A stretch of 5,085 bases of DNA from an uncultured Micrococcales bacterium. Lineage in GTDB: Bacteria > Actinomycetota > Actinomycetes > S36-B12 > UBA10799. A program made the position numbers and the translations under genes. The stretch's first letter is position 1. Each line of letters begins with the position of its first letter. The notes below the pieces were generated by a model, which was not told the DNA's origin, did not search any database, and was given only the letters and a program-made list of their open reading frames with translations. This document shows, piece by piece, positions 1 to 5,085 of this stretch. The stretch lies in assembly GCA_937952095.1 (NCBI GenBank), contig CALFYG010000063.1:1-5085 (forward strand). The letters are read 5' to 3'.

Positions 1-594
1 CTGGGCATCTTCGCCATGACCAGCCAGGGCCAGAGTGGTTCGACGCTCTACATGGTCAACCACGGCTTCTCGACCGCGGCGCTGTTCATCGTCGCGGGCT
101 TCCTCATGACCAGACGAGGGTCGAAACTCATCGAGGACTACGGTGGGATCTACAAAGTCGCGCCGCTGCTCGCCGGCTTCTTCCTCATCGCCGGGTTGAG
201 TTCGTTGGCGCTACCGGGCATGAGCAGCTTCGTGTCGGAGTTCCTCGTGTTGCTGGGCACGTTCGTGAGGTACCCGGTGGCGGCCGTGATCGCCACGACG
301 GGCATCATCTTCGCTGCGCTGTACGTGCTGTGGCTGTACCAGCGGACGATGACCGGGCCGGTCAAGCCGGGGTGCGAGGACGTGAAGGACCTGACCGGCC
401 GCGAGATGCTTGCCGTCACGCCACTGGTCGCCGTGATCATCGCCCTCGGTGTGTTCCCGGCCCCGGCCCTCAACGTCATCAACCCCGCGGTCGACCAGAC
501 CCTGGTCGCGGTGGGTGTGCAGGACCCGACGGTCGGACCGGCCGGCGAGTGTGACTTCGCCGATGGGTGCCGCGCGGAAGGGGAGGGACAGTGA
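1..594 (+). CDS. nuoM: NADH-quinone oxidoreductase subunit M, C-terminal part
   Basis: The last 197 codons of NuoM; the start lies before the window. NuoM is an antiporter-like, proton-translocating subunit in the membrane arm of complex I, which passes electrons from NADH to (mena)quinone. Visible landmarks, counted from the first visible residue: MVNHGFSTAALFI (18-30), whose His21 matches the conserved histidine of E. coli NuoM (His348 from memory), and LPGMSSFVSEFLVLLGTF (71-88). Glu80 in the latter matches the essential glutamate of the broken helix TM12 (Glu407 in E. coli). Further hydrophobic segments lie at about 55-70, 92-113 and 137-155. The protein ends in a polar tail of about 25 residues with two cysteines (184 and 190). 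The TGA stop overlaps the nuoN start (GTGA), which suggests translational coupling within a nuo operon. The family assignment is secure; the coordinates are partial at the 5' end. Confidence 0.96.
   Translation: MGIFAMTSQGQSGSTLYMVNHGFSTAALFIVAGFLMTRRGSKLIEDYGGIYKVAPLLAGFFLIAGLSSLALPGMSSFVSEFLVLLGTFVRYPVAAVIATTGIIFAALYVLWLYQRTMTGPVKPGCEDVKDLTGREMLAVTPLVAVIIALGVFPAPALNVINPAVDQTLVAVGVQDPTVGPAGECDFADGCRAEGEGQ
578..588 (+). promoter_or_regulatory. nuoN ribosome binding site
   Basis: The purine run AAGGGGAGGGA lies inside the last codons of nuoM. Its GGAGG core (582-586) ends four bases before the GTG at 591. It supports that GTG over the in-frame ATG at 567, which is upstream of the site. Confidence 0.7.
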
Positions 595-2138
595 ACGGCG
601 TGGTGGAGACCTTCACATCTCCTGACATCAAGTACGCCCTGGTGGCGCCACTGCTGATCGTCCTGGGGGGCGGCGTGCTGAGCGTGCTCGTCGAGGCGTT
701 CGTGTCCCGCCCGCACCGCCGGATGGTCCAGTTGTGGCTGGTCGCGGTGGTGCTCCTGGCTGCCTTCGTGGTGGTGGTCCGGTTGGCCGGCACCAACGAA
801 CTTGCTGCTGAGGGGACCATCGCAGTGGATGGCCCTGGCCTGTTCATGATGGGCTCGATCCTGCTGATCGCCATGGTGTCGGCGTTGCTGATCGCCGAAC
901 GGATGATCGATCCGGCCGGCGACGCGTTCGCACCGTCCGCCGCGGCCCTGCCGGGCAGCGAGGACGAGCGGGTGTTCACCGAACGCGGATGGCTGCAGAC
1001 CGAGGTCTGGCCGCTGTTCCTGTTCAGCACCGGCGGCATGATGATGTTCGCCACGGCGAACGACCTGCTGACCATGTTCGTGGCCCTCGAGGTCATGTCG
1101 CTGCCGCTGTACCTGTTGGCGGGCATGGCCCGTCGCCGGCGCCTGCTGAGCCAGGAAGCGGCCATGAAGTACTTCCTGCTCGGTGCGTACTCGTCGGGCT
1201 TCTTCGTGTTCGGTGCGGCGATGCTGTACGGATTCTCGGGCACGATCTCGTTCAACGGGATCGTGGAGAGCATGGCGGCCAACCCGGGTGGGAACGGCCT
1301 GCTGATCGCCGGCGCCTGTCTGCTGTTCGTCGGCCTGCTGTTCAAGATCGGTGCGGTGCCGTTCCACCAGTGGACCCCGGACGTCTACCAAGGAGCGCCG
1401 ACACCGGCGACCGCGTTCATGGCGGCGGGCGTGAAGATCGCCGCGGTCGGCGGACTGCTGCGTCTGTGCTACGTGGCACTCGGCGGTCTGCGGTGGGACT
1501 GGCGGCCGGTCATGTGGGCGGTGGCCATCGCGACCATGCTCATCGGAGCGATCGTGGCGCTGACCCAGACCGACATCAAGCGCATGCTCGCCTACTCGGC
1601 GATCGCGAACGCCGGCTTCATGCTGATCGGCGTCATCGCCACCAACGCCGCGGGCCTGTCCGGGACGATGTTCTACCTGCTGGCGTACGGCTTCTCCACG
1701 CTCGGCGCCTTCGCGATCGTGAGCCTGGTGCGCGACCCGGCTGGTGAGGCGACGAAGCTGTCGCAGTGGGCGGGCCTGGGCAAGACCTCACCGCTGGTGG
1801 CAGGGGCGATGGCGATCATGTTGCTGGCCTTCGCCGGGATCCCGCTGACCTCGGGCTTCACGAGCAAGTTCGCGGTGTTCGAGGCGGGTATCCAGGGCGG
1901 CGCGACCCCGGTCGTGATCGTCGGTGTGTTCGCCTCCGCGATCGCCGCGTTCTTCTATGTGAGGGTCATCGTGCTGATGTTCTTCACCGACCGCGCCGAG
2001 GACGCTCCGTCGGTCGTCGTGCCCAGTAGTCTGACCGCGGTGGCGATCGGCGTGGCGGTTGCGGTTACCGTGATTCTTGGCGTGCTTCCGCAATCCGTGT
2101 TGGACTTGGCAGACAAGGCCTCCACGTTCATCAGATAG
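591..2138 (+). CDS. nuoN: NADH-quinone oxidoreductase subunit N
   Basis: Complete 515-residue NuoN, an antiporter-like membrane subunit of complex I; usual family length is about 480-530. I chose the GTG at 591 because a purine-rich Shine-Dalgarno (AAGGGGAGGG) lies just before it and it gives the usual four-base GTGA overlap with nuoM. An in-frame ATG at 567 lies upstream of that site. Conserved features: LEVMSLPLYLL (166-176) with TM5-type Glu167; Lys193 in MKYFLLGAY; FKIGAVPFHQWTPDVYQGAP (251-270) with Lys252 and His259; Lys282 in the next helix; TDIKRMLAYSAIANAGFML (327-345); and SGFTSKFAVF (421-430). Lys426 there sits where NuoM and NuoL carry glutamate, as is characteristic of NuoN. Many hydrophobic segments fill the rest. 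A polar loop of about 30 residues (107-138), rich in Ala, Asp and Glu, separates N-terminal helices. The next gene follows after nine bases. Identification is secure; the start codon is very likely. Confidence 0.97.
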   Translation: MNGVVETFTSPDIKYALVAPLLIVLGGGVLSVLVEAFVSRPHRRMVQLWLVAVVLLAAFVVVVRLAGTNELAAEGTIAVDGPGLFMMGSILLIAMVSALLIAERMIDPAGDAFAPSAAALPGSEDERVFTERGWLQTEVWPLFLFSTGGMMMFATANDLLTMFVALEVMSLPLYLLAGMARRRRLLSQEAAMKYFLLGAYSSGFFVFGAAMLYGFSGTISFNGIVESMAANPGGNGLLIAGACLLFVGLLFKIGAVPFHQWTPDVYQGAPTPATAFMAAGVKIAAVGGLLRLCYVALGGLRWDWRPVMWAVAIATMLIGAIVALTQTDIKRMLAYSAIANAGFMLIGVIATNAAGLSGTMFYLLAYGFSTLGAFAIVSLVRDPAGEATKLSQWAGLGKTSPLVAGAMAIMLLAFAGIPLTSGFTSKFAVFEAGIQGGATPVVIVGVFASAIAAFFYVRVIVLMFFTDRAEDAPSVVVPSSLTAVAIGVAVAVTVILGVLPQSVLDLADKASTFIR

Positions 2139-2146
2139 GGGTGATC
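2137..2146 (+). promoter_or_regulatory. Ribosome binding site of the polyprenyl synthetase gene
   Basis: AGGGGTGATC overlaps the nuoN stop codon (TAG, 2136-2138). Its GGTGATC part (2140-2146) is fully complementary to the conserved GATCACC near the 3' end of 16S rRNA. It ends just before the GTG at 2148 and supports that start. The overlap with the nuoN stop suggests translational coupling. Confidence 0.7.
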
Positions 2147-2147
2147 G

Positions 2148-3134
2148 GTGCCGACGAGTTTGGCATTCCTCACCGATCCGGTCCTGCGCGACGGATTGCG
2201 CGGCCGCCTGCAACGCGTGGAGACCCGACTCAATGAGGCGGTCAAGAGCAGCTACCCGTTCGTCACGGAGACATCGGTCCACCTCGTCGAGGCGGGCGGG
2301 AAGCGCTTCCGGCCGCTCATGACGCTGTTGTGCGCCGACTTCGGTGATGCGGACAACGACGAGGTCTACGACGCGGCCACGGTGGTGGAGTTGACCCACC
2401 TCGCCACGCTGTACCACGACGACGTGATGGACGAGGCGCCGATGCGTCGGGGACGCCCTTCGGCGAACAGCCGGTGGGACAACTCCGTGGCCATCCTGAC
2501 CGGGGATTTCCTGTTCTCCCGCGCCTCCGACATCCTTGCCGATCTCGGACCCGAAGCAGTGCGGATCCAGGCCCGTACGTTCGAGCGACTGGTGACCGGA
2601 CAGATCCGCGAGACCGTAGGGCCGGCGGACGGTGAGGACCCCGTTGAGCACCACCTGCAGGTGCTCAGTGACAAGACGGGTTCGCTGATCGCCACCTCCG
2701 CGCAGTTCGGGGCCATGTTCGCCGGCTGCGACGAGCCGACCATCGACACGGTCACCCGCTACGGGGAGCGCATCGGTGTGGCGTTCCAACTCGCCGACGA
2801 CCTCGTCGACTTGACCAGCGACTCGGTGGACTCAGGGAAGACGCCCGGCACCGACCTCAAGGAGGGTGTGCCCACGCTCGCCGGCCTGATCGTGCTGCGC
2901 GACGCCGCTGCTGAGGATGCGCGGTTGGCCGATCTGCTCACCCGCCCGCTCGACGAGGCGGAAGTGGGGGAGGCGCTCACGCTGCTGCGTGGGCACGACG
3001 CTGTCGCCCGTGCCCGCCAGGTGGCACGGCAGTGGGCCGACGACGCTCGCGAGTGCCTCGAACCACTGCCTGCCGGTGCTGCGCGTGACGCGTTGGCAGC
3101 GGTCTGTGATTACGTGGTCGACCGCACCGGCTGA
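2148..3134 (+). CDS. Long-chain trans-polyprenyl diphosphate synthase
   Basis: Complete 328-residue cytosolic trans-isoprenyl diphosphate synthase, of usual length (320-350). It condenses isopentenyl diphosphate units onto an allylic primer in a Mg-dependent reaction. All family motifs are present in order: GGKRFRP (50-56) for substrate diphosphate binding; first aspartate-rich motif DDVMD (91-95) followed by RRGRPS (100-105); GQ (151-152); DKTGSL (175-180); second aspartate-rich motif in QLADDLVD (214-221); and GTDLKEG (234-240). The fifth residue before DDVMD is Ala86. In this family a small residue there leaves the elongation tunnel open and goes with long products, whereas farnesyl or geranylgeranyl synthases usually have a bulky aromatic at or next to it. 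Position directly after nuoN suggests it makes the menaquinone tail (an inference from context; IspB/GrcC-like). Exact chain length cannot be read. The GTG start has a strong ribosome binding site nine bases after nuoN. Confidence 0.94.
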   Translation: MPTSLAFLTDPVLRDGLRGRLQRVETRLNEAVKSSYPFVTETSVHLVEAGGKRFRPLMTLLCADFGDADNDEVYDAATVVELTHLATLYHDDVMDEAPMRRGRPSANSRWDNSVAILTGDFLFSRASDILADLGPEAVRIQARTFERLVTGQIRETVGPADGEDPVEHHLQVLSDKTGSLIATSAQFGAMFAGCDEPTIDTVTRYGERIGVAFQLADDLVDLTSDSVDSGKTPGTDLKEGVPTLAGLIVLRDAAAEDARLADLLTRPLDEAEVGEALTLLRGHDAVARARQVARQWADDARECLEPLPAGAARDALAAVCDYVVDRTG

Positions 3135-3174
3135 CGATCTCCCGCGCCGCCCGGAATGTGGACCCACGGCGGCT

Positions 3175-3293
3175 CGTTTGCGACGTTGTTGACCGGGCTG
3201 CAGTTGGTTTGCGACGTTGTTGACCGGAATCGGCCCCTGACGCGTCAACAACGTCGCAACGGATCGTGCTGACTGTCAACAACGTCGCAAACG
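3175..3293. repeat. Four-copy concentric inverted-repeat block
   Basis: Four copies of TTGCGACGTTGTTGAC lie between two convergent genes. Two are on the plus strand (cores 3178-3193 and 3209-3224) and two are inverted (3244-3259 and 3275-3290). The outer pair matches over 19 bases (CGTTTGCGACGTTGTTGAC at 3175-3193 against 3275-3293) and the inner pair over 16. Both pairs have the same centre, near 3234. The copies within each half are exactly 31 bases apart, and the 15-base spacers (3194-3208 and 3260-3274) are not complementary to each other. The plus-strand copies also share a trailing CCGG; the inverted ones are each preceded by CTGAC. I do not recognise it as a named repeat family. The position, 40 bases after one stop codon and 19 after the other, fits a bidirectional terminator or boundary, a dispersed intergenic repeat, or a protein-binding array. 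Confidence 0.93.
3209..3259. terminator. Candidate bidirectional terminator hairpin (inner repeat pair)
   Basis: The inner repeat pair can form a perfect 16-bp stem (3209-3224 with 3244-3259) around a 19-base loop, in RNA from either strand. The outer pair could add a 19-bp stem beyond a 15x15 internal loop. Both convergent genes would read into it. No run of T follows on either strand, so it is not a classical intrinsic terminator. Actinobacteria often use hairpins without U-tracts, so a terminating or 3'-end-stabilising role is plausible but inferred. Confidence 0.4.
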
Positions 3294-3312
3294 GGGTCGT
3301 AAGCCACCCCGG

Positions 3313-4425
3313 CTACAACCCCAGCAATCTGGCGGCCAGGTCCGCCATGACCTCGTCCGCACCGCCGCCGATACCGAGGATCCGGGCGTCGCGGTAGTGC
3401 CGCTCCACCTCACCACGCGCGTAGCCCATCCCTCCGAACAACTGCACTGCACGGTCGGTGACGAAGGCCGCGCAGTTCACGCCGGTCTGCTTGGCGTAGA
3501 TGGCGTCGAGGACAGAGACCTCCCCACCTTCGGCGAGCCGGTGGACGTATGAGCGCGCGACATCTGTGCGACGGTTCATCTCCACGAAGGTGTGCCGGAC
3601 CACCTGCCGGGCGCTCAACGGCCGGCCGAAGGTCTCGCGCGCCCGGATCCACTCCCTGGTCAGGTCCACACATCTGGCCGCCGTGGCGTAGCCGCTCACA
3701 CCAAGGCTCAGGCGCTCGGTCGCGAAGTGGCGGGCCAGCGATGCGAAGCCCTCATCGGTGATCAGTTCCGCGCGGGCATCGACGAGCCCGATCTCAGCGG
3801 TGTCCGAACAGTGCCAGCCCATCTTCTCCAAGCGACTGGTGACCTGGAATCCCGGCTGGTCGGTGGGGACTGCGAACAGGCCGATCCCTGCCGCACCGGG
3901 CGCGCCCCGCAGGCGCGCGGCGACCACCGCGACATCAGCGCGTGCACCCGAGGTGATGAAGGTCTTCGCGCCGTTGAGCACCCAGGAGTCACCGGATTCA
4001 TCGGCACGCGTGCGAAGATTCGCCACATCGGATCCGCCACCGGGTTCGGTGACGCCGAGGCAGGCGATCTTCTCGCCGGCCAGGACCGGGCGCACCCAGG
4101 CGTCGATGAGGTCCTCGTTGCCGGAATCGATGATGTGCGGGATGGCGATGCCGTGCGTGAACAGGCCGGCGATCACGCCGCCCGAACCGCCCGCAGCCAG
4201 TACCGATTCGGTCACCACGATGACATCGCCGAGGTCGCCGCCGGACCCGCCCACTTCTTCGGGATATCCCACCCCGAGCAGCCCGAGGGCCGCCGCCTGC
4301 TTGTGCAGGTCGCGGGGGAGTTCCCCCTCCCGCTCCCACAGGTCGAGGCTGGGCGCTATCTGGTCGGCGGTGAAGTCCCGGACGGTCTCGGCCAGCGCTG
4401 CTCGTTCGGCGGTCATGAACGTCAT
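3313..4425 (-). CDS. Acyl-CoA dehydrogenase family protein
   Basis: Complete 370-residue flavoenzyme of the acyl-CoA dehydrogenase family (usual length 370-400). Members oxidise acyl-CoA to trans-2-enoyl-CoA with FAD and pass electrons to electron-transferring flavoprotein. Domains: alpha-helical N-terminal domain (about 1-118), beta domain (119-225) with CLGVTEPGGGSD (122-133) and TFITSG (155-160), and C-terminal helical domain with RETFGRPL (263-270) and VQLFGGMGYARG (327-338) for FAD contact. At the medium-chain catalytic position (Glu376 in human MCAD) this protein has glycine, in ILGIGGGADEVM. Glu237 in TERLSLG instead matches the base used by isovaleryl- and long-chain-type enzymes, so it is probably active with relocated chemistry. 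The substrate cannot be read. The ATG at 4425 is preferred because a TAnnnT hexamer lies six bases before it; the ATG at 4416 is an alternative. Neither has a clear ribosome binding site. It is divergent from the ether-lipid-type oxidase and convergent with the synthase gene. Confidence 0.93.
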   Translation of the reverse strand: MTFMTAERAALAETVRDFTADQIAPSLDLWEREGELPRDLHKQAAALGLLGVGYPEEVGGSGGDLGDVIVVTESVLAAGGSGGVIAGLFTHGIAIPHIIDSGNEDLIDAWVRPVLAGEKIACLGVTEPGGGSDVANLRTRADESGDSWVLNGAKTFITSGARADVAVVAARLRGAPGAAGIGLFAVPTDQPGFQVTSRLEKMGWHCSDTAEIGLVDARAELITDEGFASLARHFATERLSLGVSGYATAARCVDLTREWIRARETFGRPLSARQVVRHTFVEMNRRTDVARSYVHRLAEGGEVSVLDAIYAKQTGVNCAAFVTDRAVQLFGGMGYARGEVERHYRDARILGIGGGADEVMADLAARLLGL

Positions 4426-4431
4426 GGCGCC

Positions 4432-4437
4432 AGACTA
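4432..4437 (-). promoter_or_regulatory. Candidate leaderless -10 element of the acyl-CoA dehydrogenase gene
   Basis: On the minus strand TAGTCT fits the actinobacterial -10 pattern TAnnnT and is followed by exactly six bases before the ATG at 4425. That spacing puts the transcription start on or next to the A of ATG, which would give a leaderless mRNA. This agrees with the absence of a Shine-Dalgarno. No good -35 hexamer is visible: TTCACG at 4463-4458 is 20 bases away, longer than usual. Confidence 0.5.
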
Positions 4438-4474
4438 CGTCGGATCCTGGGCCGCGACGTGAAGGCGGCGCACG

Positions 4475-4504
4475 CCGGATCCCGGGTCTGAACCAGGGAT
4501 CCGG
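4475..4504. promoter_or_regulatory. Imperfect palindrome in the divergent promoter region, candidate operator
   Basis: The arms CCGGATCCC (4475-4483) and GGGATCCGG (4496-4504) are perfectly complementary. After one mismatch, three more pairs (GGT with ACC) leave a four-base centre. The 30-bp dyad covers about -58 to -29 relative to the predicted start of the plus-strand oxidase gene and about -50 to -79 relative to the minus-strand gene. It is therefore placed where a dimeric regulator could act on both promoters. No regulator gene is visible in the window. The operator role is inferred; in GC-rich DNA a chance palindrome of this size is possible. Confidence 0.4.
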
Positions 4505-4520
4505 GACCCCTTCCGTAGGG

Positions 4521-4526
4521 TAGACT
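4521..4526 (+). promoter_or_regulatory. Candidate leaderless -10 element of the FAD-linked oxidase gene
   Basis: TAGACT fits TAnnnT and is followed by exactly six bases before the ATG at 4533, the geometry of leaderless actinobacterial promoters. A GGAG lies in that gap, but only two bases from the ATG, too close for a standard Shine-Dalgarno. No recognisable -35 hexamer lies 16-19 bases upstream. The candidate operator palindrome occupies that region instead, so an activator or repressor may act there. Confidence 0.5.
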
Positions 4527-4532
4527 GGAGCG

Positions 4533-5085
4533 ATGCGCAAGCACTGGGGCTGGGGCGATGTCGATCGTTCCCTGTCCACCGACCAGATCCGGCAGGCGGC
4601 CCCCGGCATCGTGGAGTACCTCGGCTTCGGCCGCGTCGAGCCCGAACCCGCAGTCCCGCTTGAGGCCGCCAGCCTGCCGACGCCGCGACTCGGTGCGGGC
4701 CAACTCGGCGAGTTGGCAGACGTATCCGACCATGCCCGTGCCACGCACGCCCTGGGCAAGGCCTACCGGGACATCATCCGAGGTTTCCGCGGCGATTTCG
4801 CCAGTGCTCCGGATATCGTCGCGTTCCCCCACCGCGAAGCCGATGTGGAACGGATCCTCGAGTGGTGTTGGCACCGCAACGTCGCGGTCATCCCTTATGG
4901 AGGCGGCACCAGCGTCGTGGGGGGTGTCGAAGGTCGTGACCTTGACCGCTTCGAGGCTGTGCTCTCCCTGGACCTGCGCCGGATGGACCATGTCCTGGAG
5001 GTCGATCCCGCGAGCCGAGCGGCGCGTATACAGGCCGGTGCTGCGGGTCCGCGCATCGAGGAGCAACTGCGCACGCACGGCCTCA
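4533..5085 (+). CDS. FAD-linked oxidase, alkyldihydroxyacetonephosphate synthase type, N-terminal part
   Basis: An open frame from the ATG at 4533 runs off the window end: 184 codons visible, where family members usually exceed 500. The protein begins MRKHWGWGD, like the WxGWG opening typical of alkyldihydroxyacetonephosphate synthase (AGPS) proteins. A VAO/PCMH-type FAD-binding domain follows from about residue 92, after RGDFASAPDIVAFP (86-99). It includes the pyrophosphate-binding loop PYGGGTSVVGGVE (121-133), then LSLDLRRMDHVLEVDP (144-159) and ARIQAGAAGPRIEEQLRTHG (164-183). This set fits AGPS-like proteins better than D-lactate or glycolate dehydrogenases. AGPS exchanges the acyl chain of acyl-dihydroxyacetone phosphate for a fatty alcohol, the first ether-bond step of ether lipids. 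Bacterial homologues are often annotated this way without biochemical proof. The substrate-binding and cap regions are outside the window, so the exact reaction remains open. It is divergent from the acyl-CoA dehydrogenase, 107 bases away. Confidence 0.88.
   Translation, partial: MRKHWGWGDVDRSLSTDQIRQAAPGIVEYLGFGRVEPEPAVPLEAASLPTPRLGAGQLGELADVSDHARATHALGKAYRDIIRGFRGDFASAPDIVAFPHREADVERILEWCWHRNVAVIPYGGGTSVVGGVEGRDLDRFEAVLSLDLRRMDHVLEVDPASRAARIQAGAAGPRIEEQLRTHGL

Noticed and set aside
567..590. ATG at 567 as the nuoN start
   Set aside because: It adds eight residues of the nuoM overlap (MPRGRGGT) and lies upstream of the Shine-Dalgarno at 578-588. The GTG at 591 fits both the ribosome binding site and the usual family N-terminus.
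150..1391. Long minus-strand open frame of 413 codons antisense to nuoM and nuoN
   Set aside because: Its translation is rich in His, Arg, Gln and Asp with no recognisable domain, as expected for the antisense of GC-rich membrane-protein genes. The plus-strand genes are unmistakable.
1788..2789. Minus-strand open frame of 333 codons across the nuoN and polyprenyl synthetase junction
   Set aside because: It spans two well-supported plus-strand genes and has low-complexity composition. It is an antisense shadow.
3209..3259. Classical Rho-independent terminator
   Set aside because: The stem is good, but no T-run follows on either strand and the 19-base loop is large. It is kept only as a low-confidence terminator candidate.
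3175..3293. Repeat block as a CRISPR array
   Set aside because: Only four copies of 16-19 bp, two of them inverted, with 15-base spacers. CRISPR repeats are direct, longer, and separated by spacers of about 30 bases.
3175..3293. Repeat block as a miniature transposable element
   Set aside because: The outer 19-bp inverted repeats would suit one, but no target-site duplication flanks them: the bases before 3175 and after 3293 do not match. The internal second pair is not typical either. Not excluded, only unsupported.
3592..4491. Plus-strand open frame of 299 codons opposite the acyl-CoA dehydrogenase
   Set aside because: The minus strand carries every acyl-CoA dehydrogenase motif. The plus-strand translation resembles no family.
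4422..5078. Minus-strand open frame of 218 codons opposite the FAD-linked oxidase
   Set aside because: The plus strand encodes clear AGPS-type FAD-binding motifs and has a promoter-like element before its ATG. The minus frame is a shadow.

Overview
The window looks like chromosomal DNA from a high-GC Gram-positive bacterium (Actinomycetota). The GC content is high, GTG starts are used, and -10-like TAnnnT hexamers sit six bases before ATG codons, as in actinobacterial leaderless promoters. The nuoM-nuoN-polyprenyl synthetase gene order is also familiar from that phylum. The genus cannot be fixed from the sequence.

Layout: (1) 1-594 is the 3' end of nuoM and 591-2138 is complete nuoN. Both are membrane proton-pumping subunits of respiratory complex I, and they overlap by four bases. 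(2) 2148-3134 is a trans-polyprenyl diphosphate synthase of long-chain type, nine bases after nuoN and probably co-transcribed with it. It most likely makes the menaquinone side chain, which would place supply of complex I's electron acceptor in the same operon. (3) 3135-3312 is a convergent intergenic region holding four copies of a 16-19 bp sequence, two direct and two inverted. They form two nested inverted repeats with exactly the same centre. (4) 3313-4425, minus strand, is an acyl-CoA dehydrogenase. (5) 4426-4532 is a divergent promoter region with two matching leaderless-type -10 hexamers and an imperfect palindrome between them. (6) 4533 to the window end is the N-terminal part of an FAD-linked oxidase of the alkyldihydroxyacetonephosphate synthase type, linked to ether lipids.

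The left half is a respiration and quinone operon ending at the repeat block. The right half is a divergent pair of FAD enzymes of acyl/alkyl lipid metabolism that may share control. The protein-coding content is conventional. The least explained part is the concentric repeat block at 3175-3293, followed by the divergent promoter region. I see no RNA gene, CRISPR array, insertion sequence or prophage gene, and no gene-free stretch longer than 178 bases.
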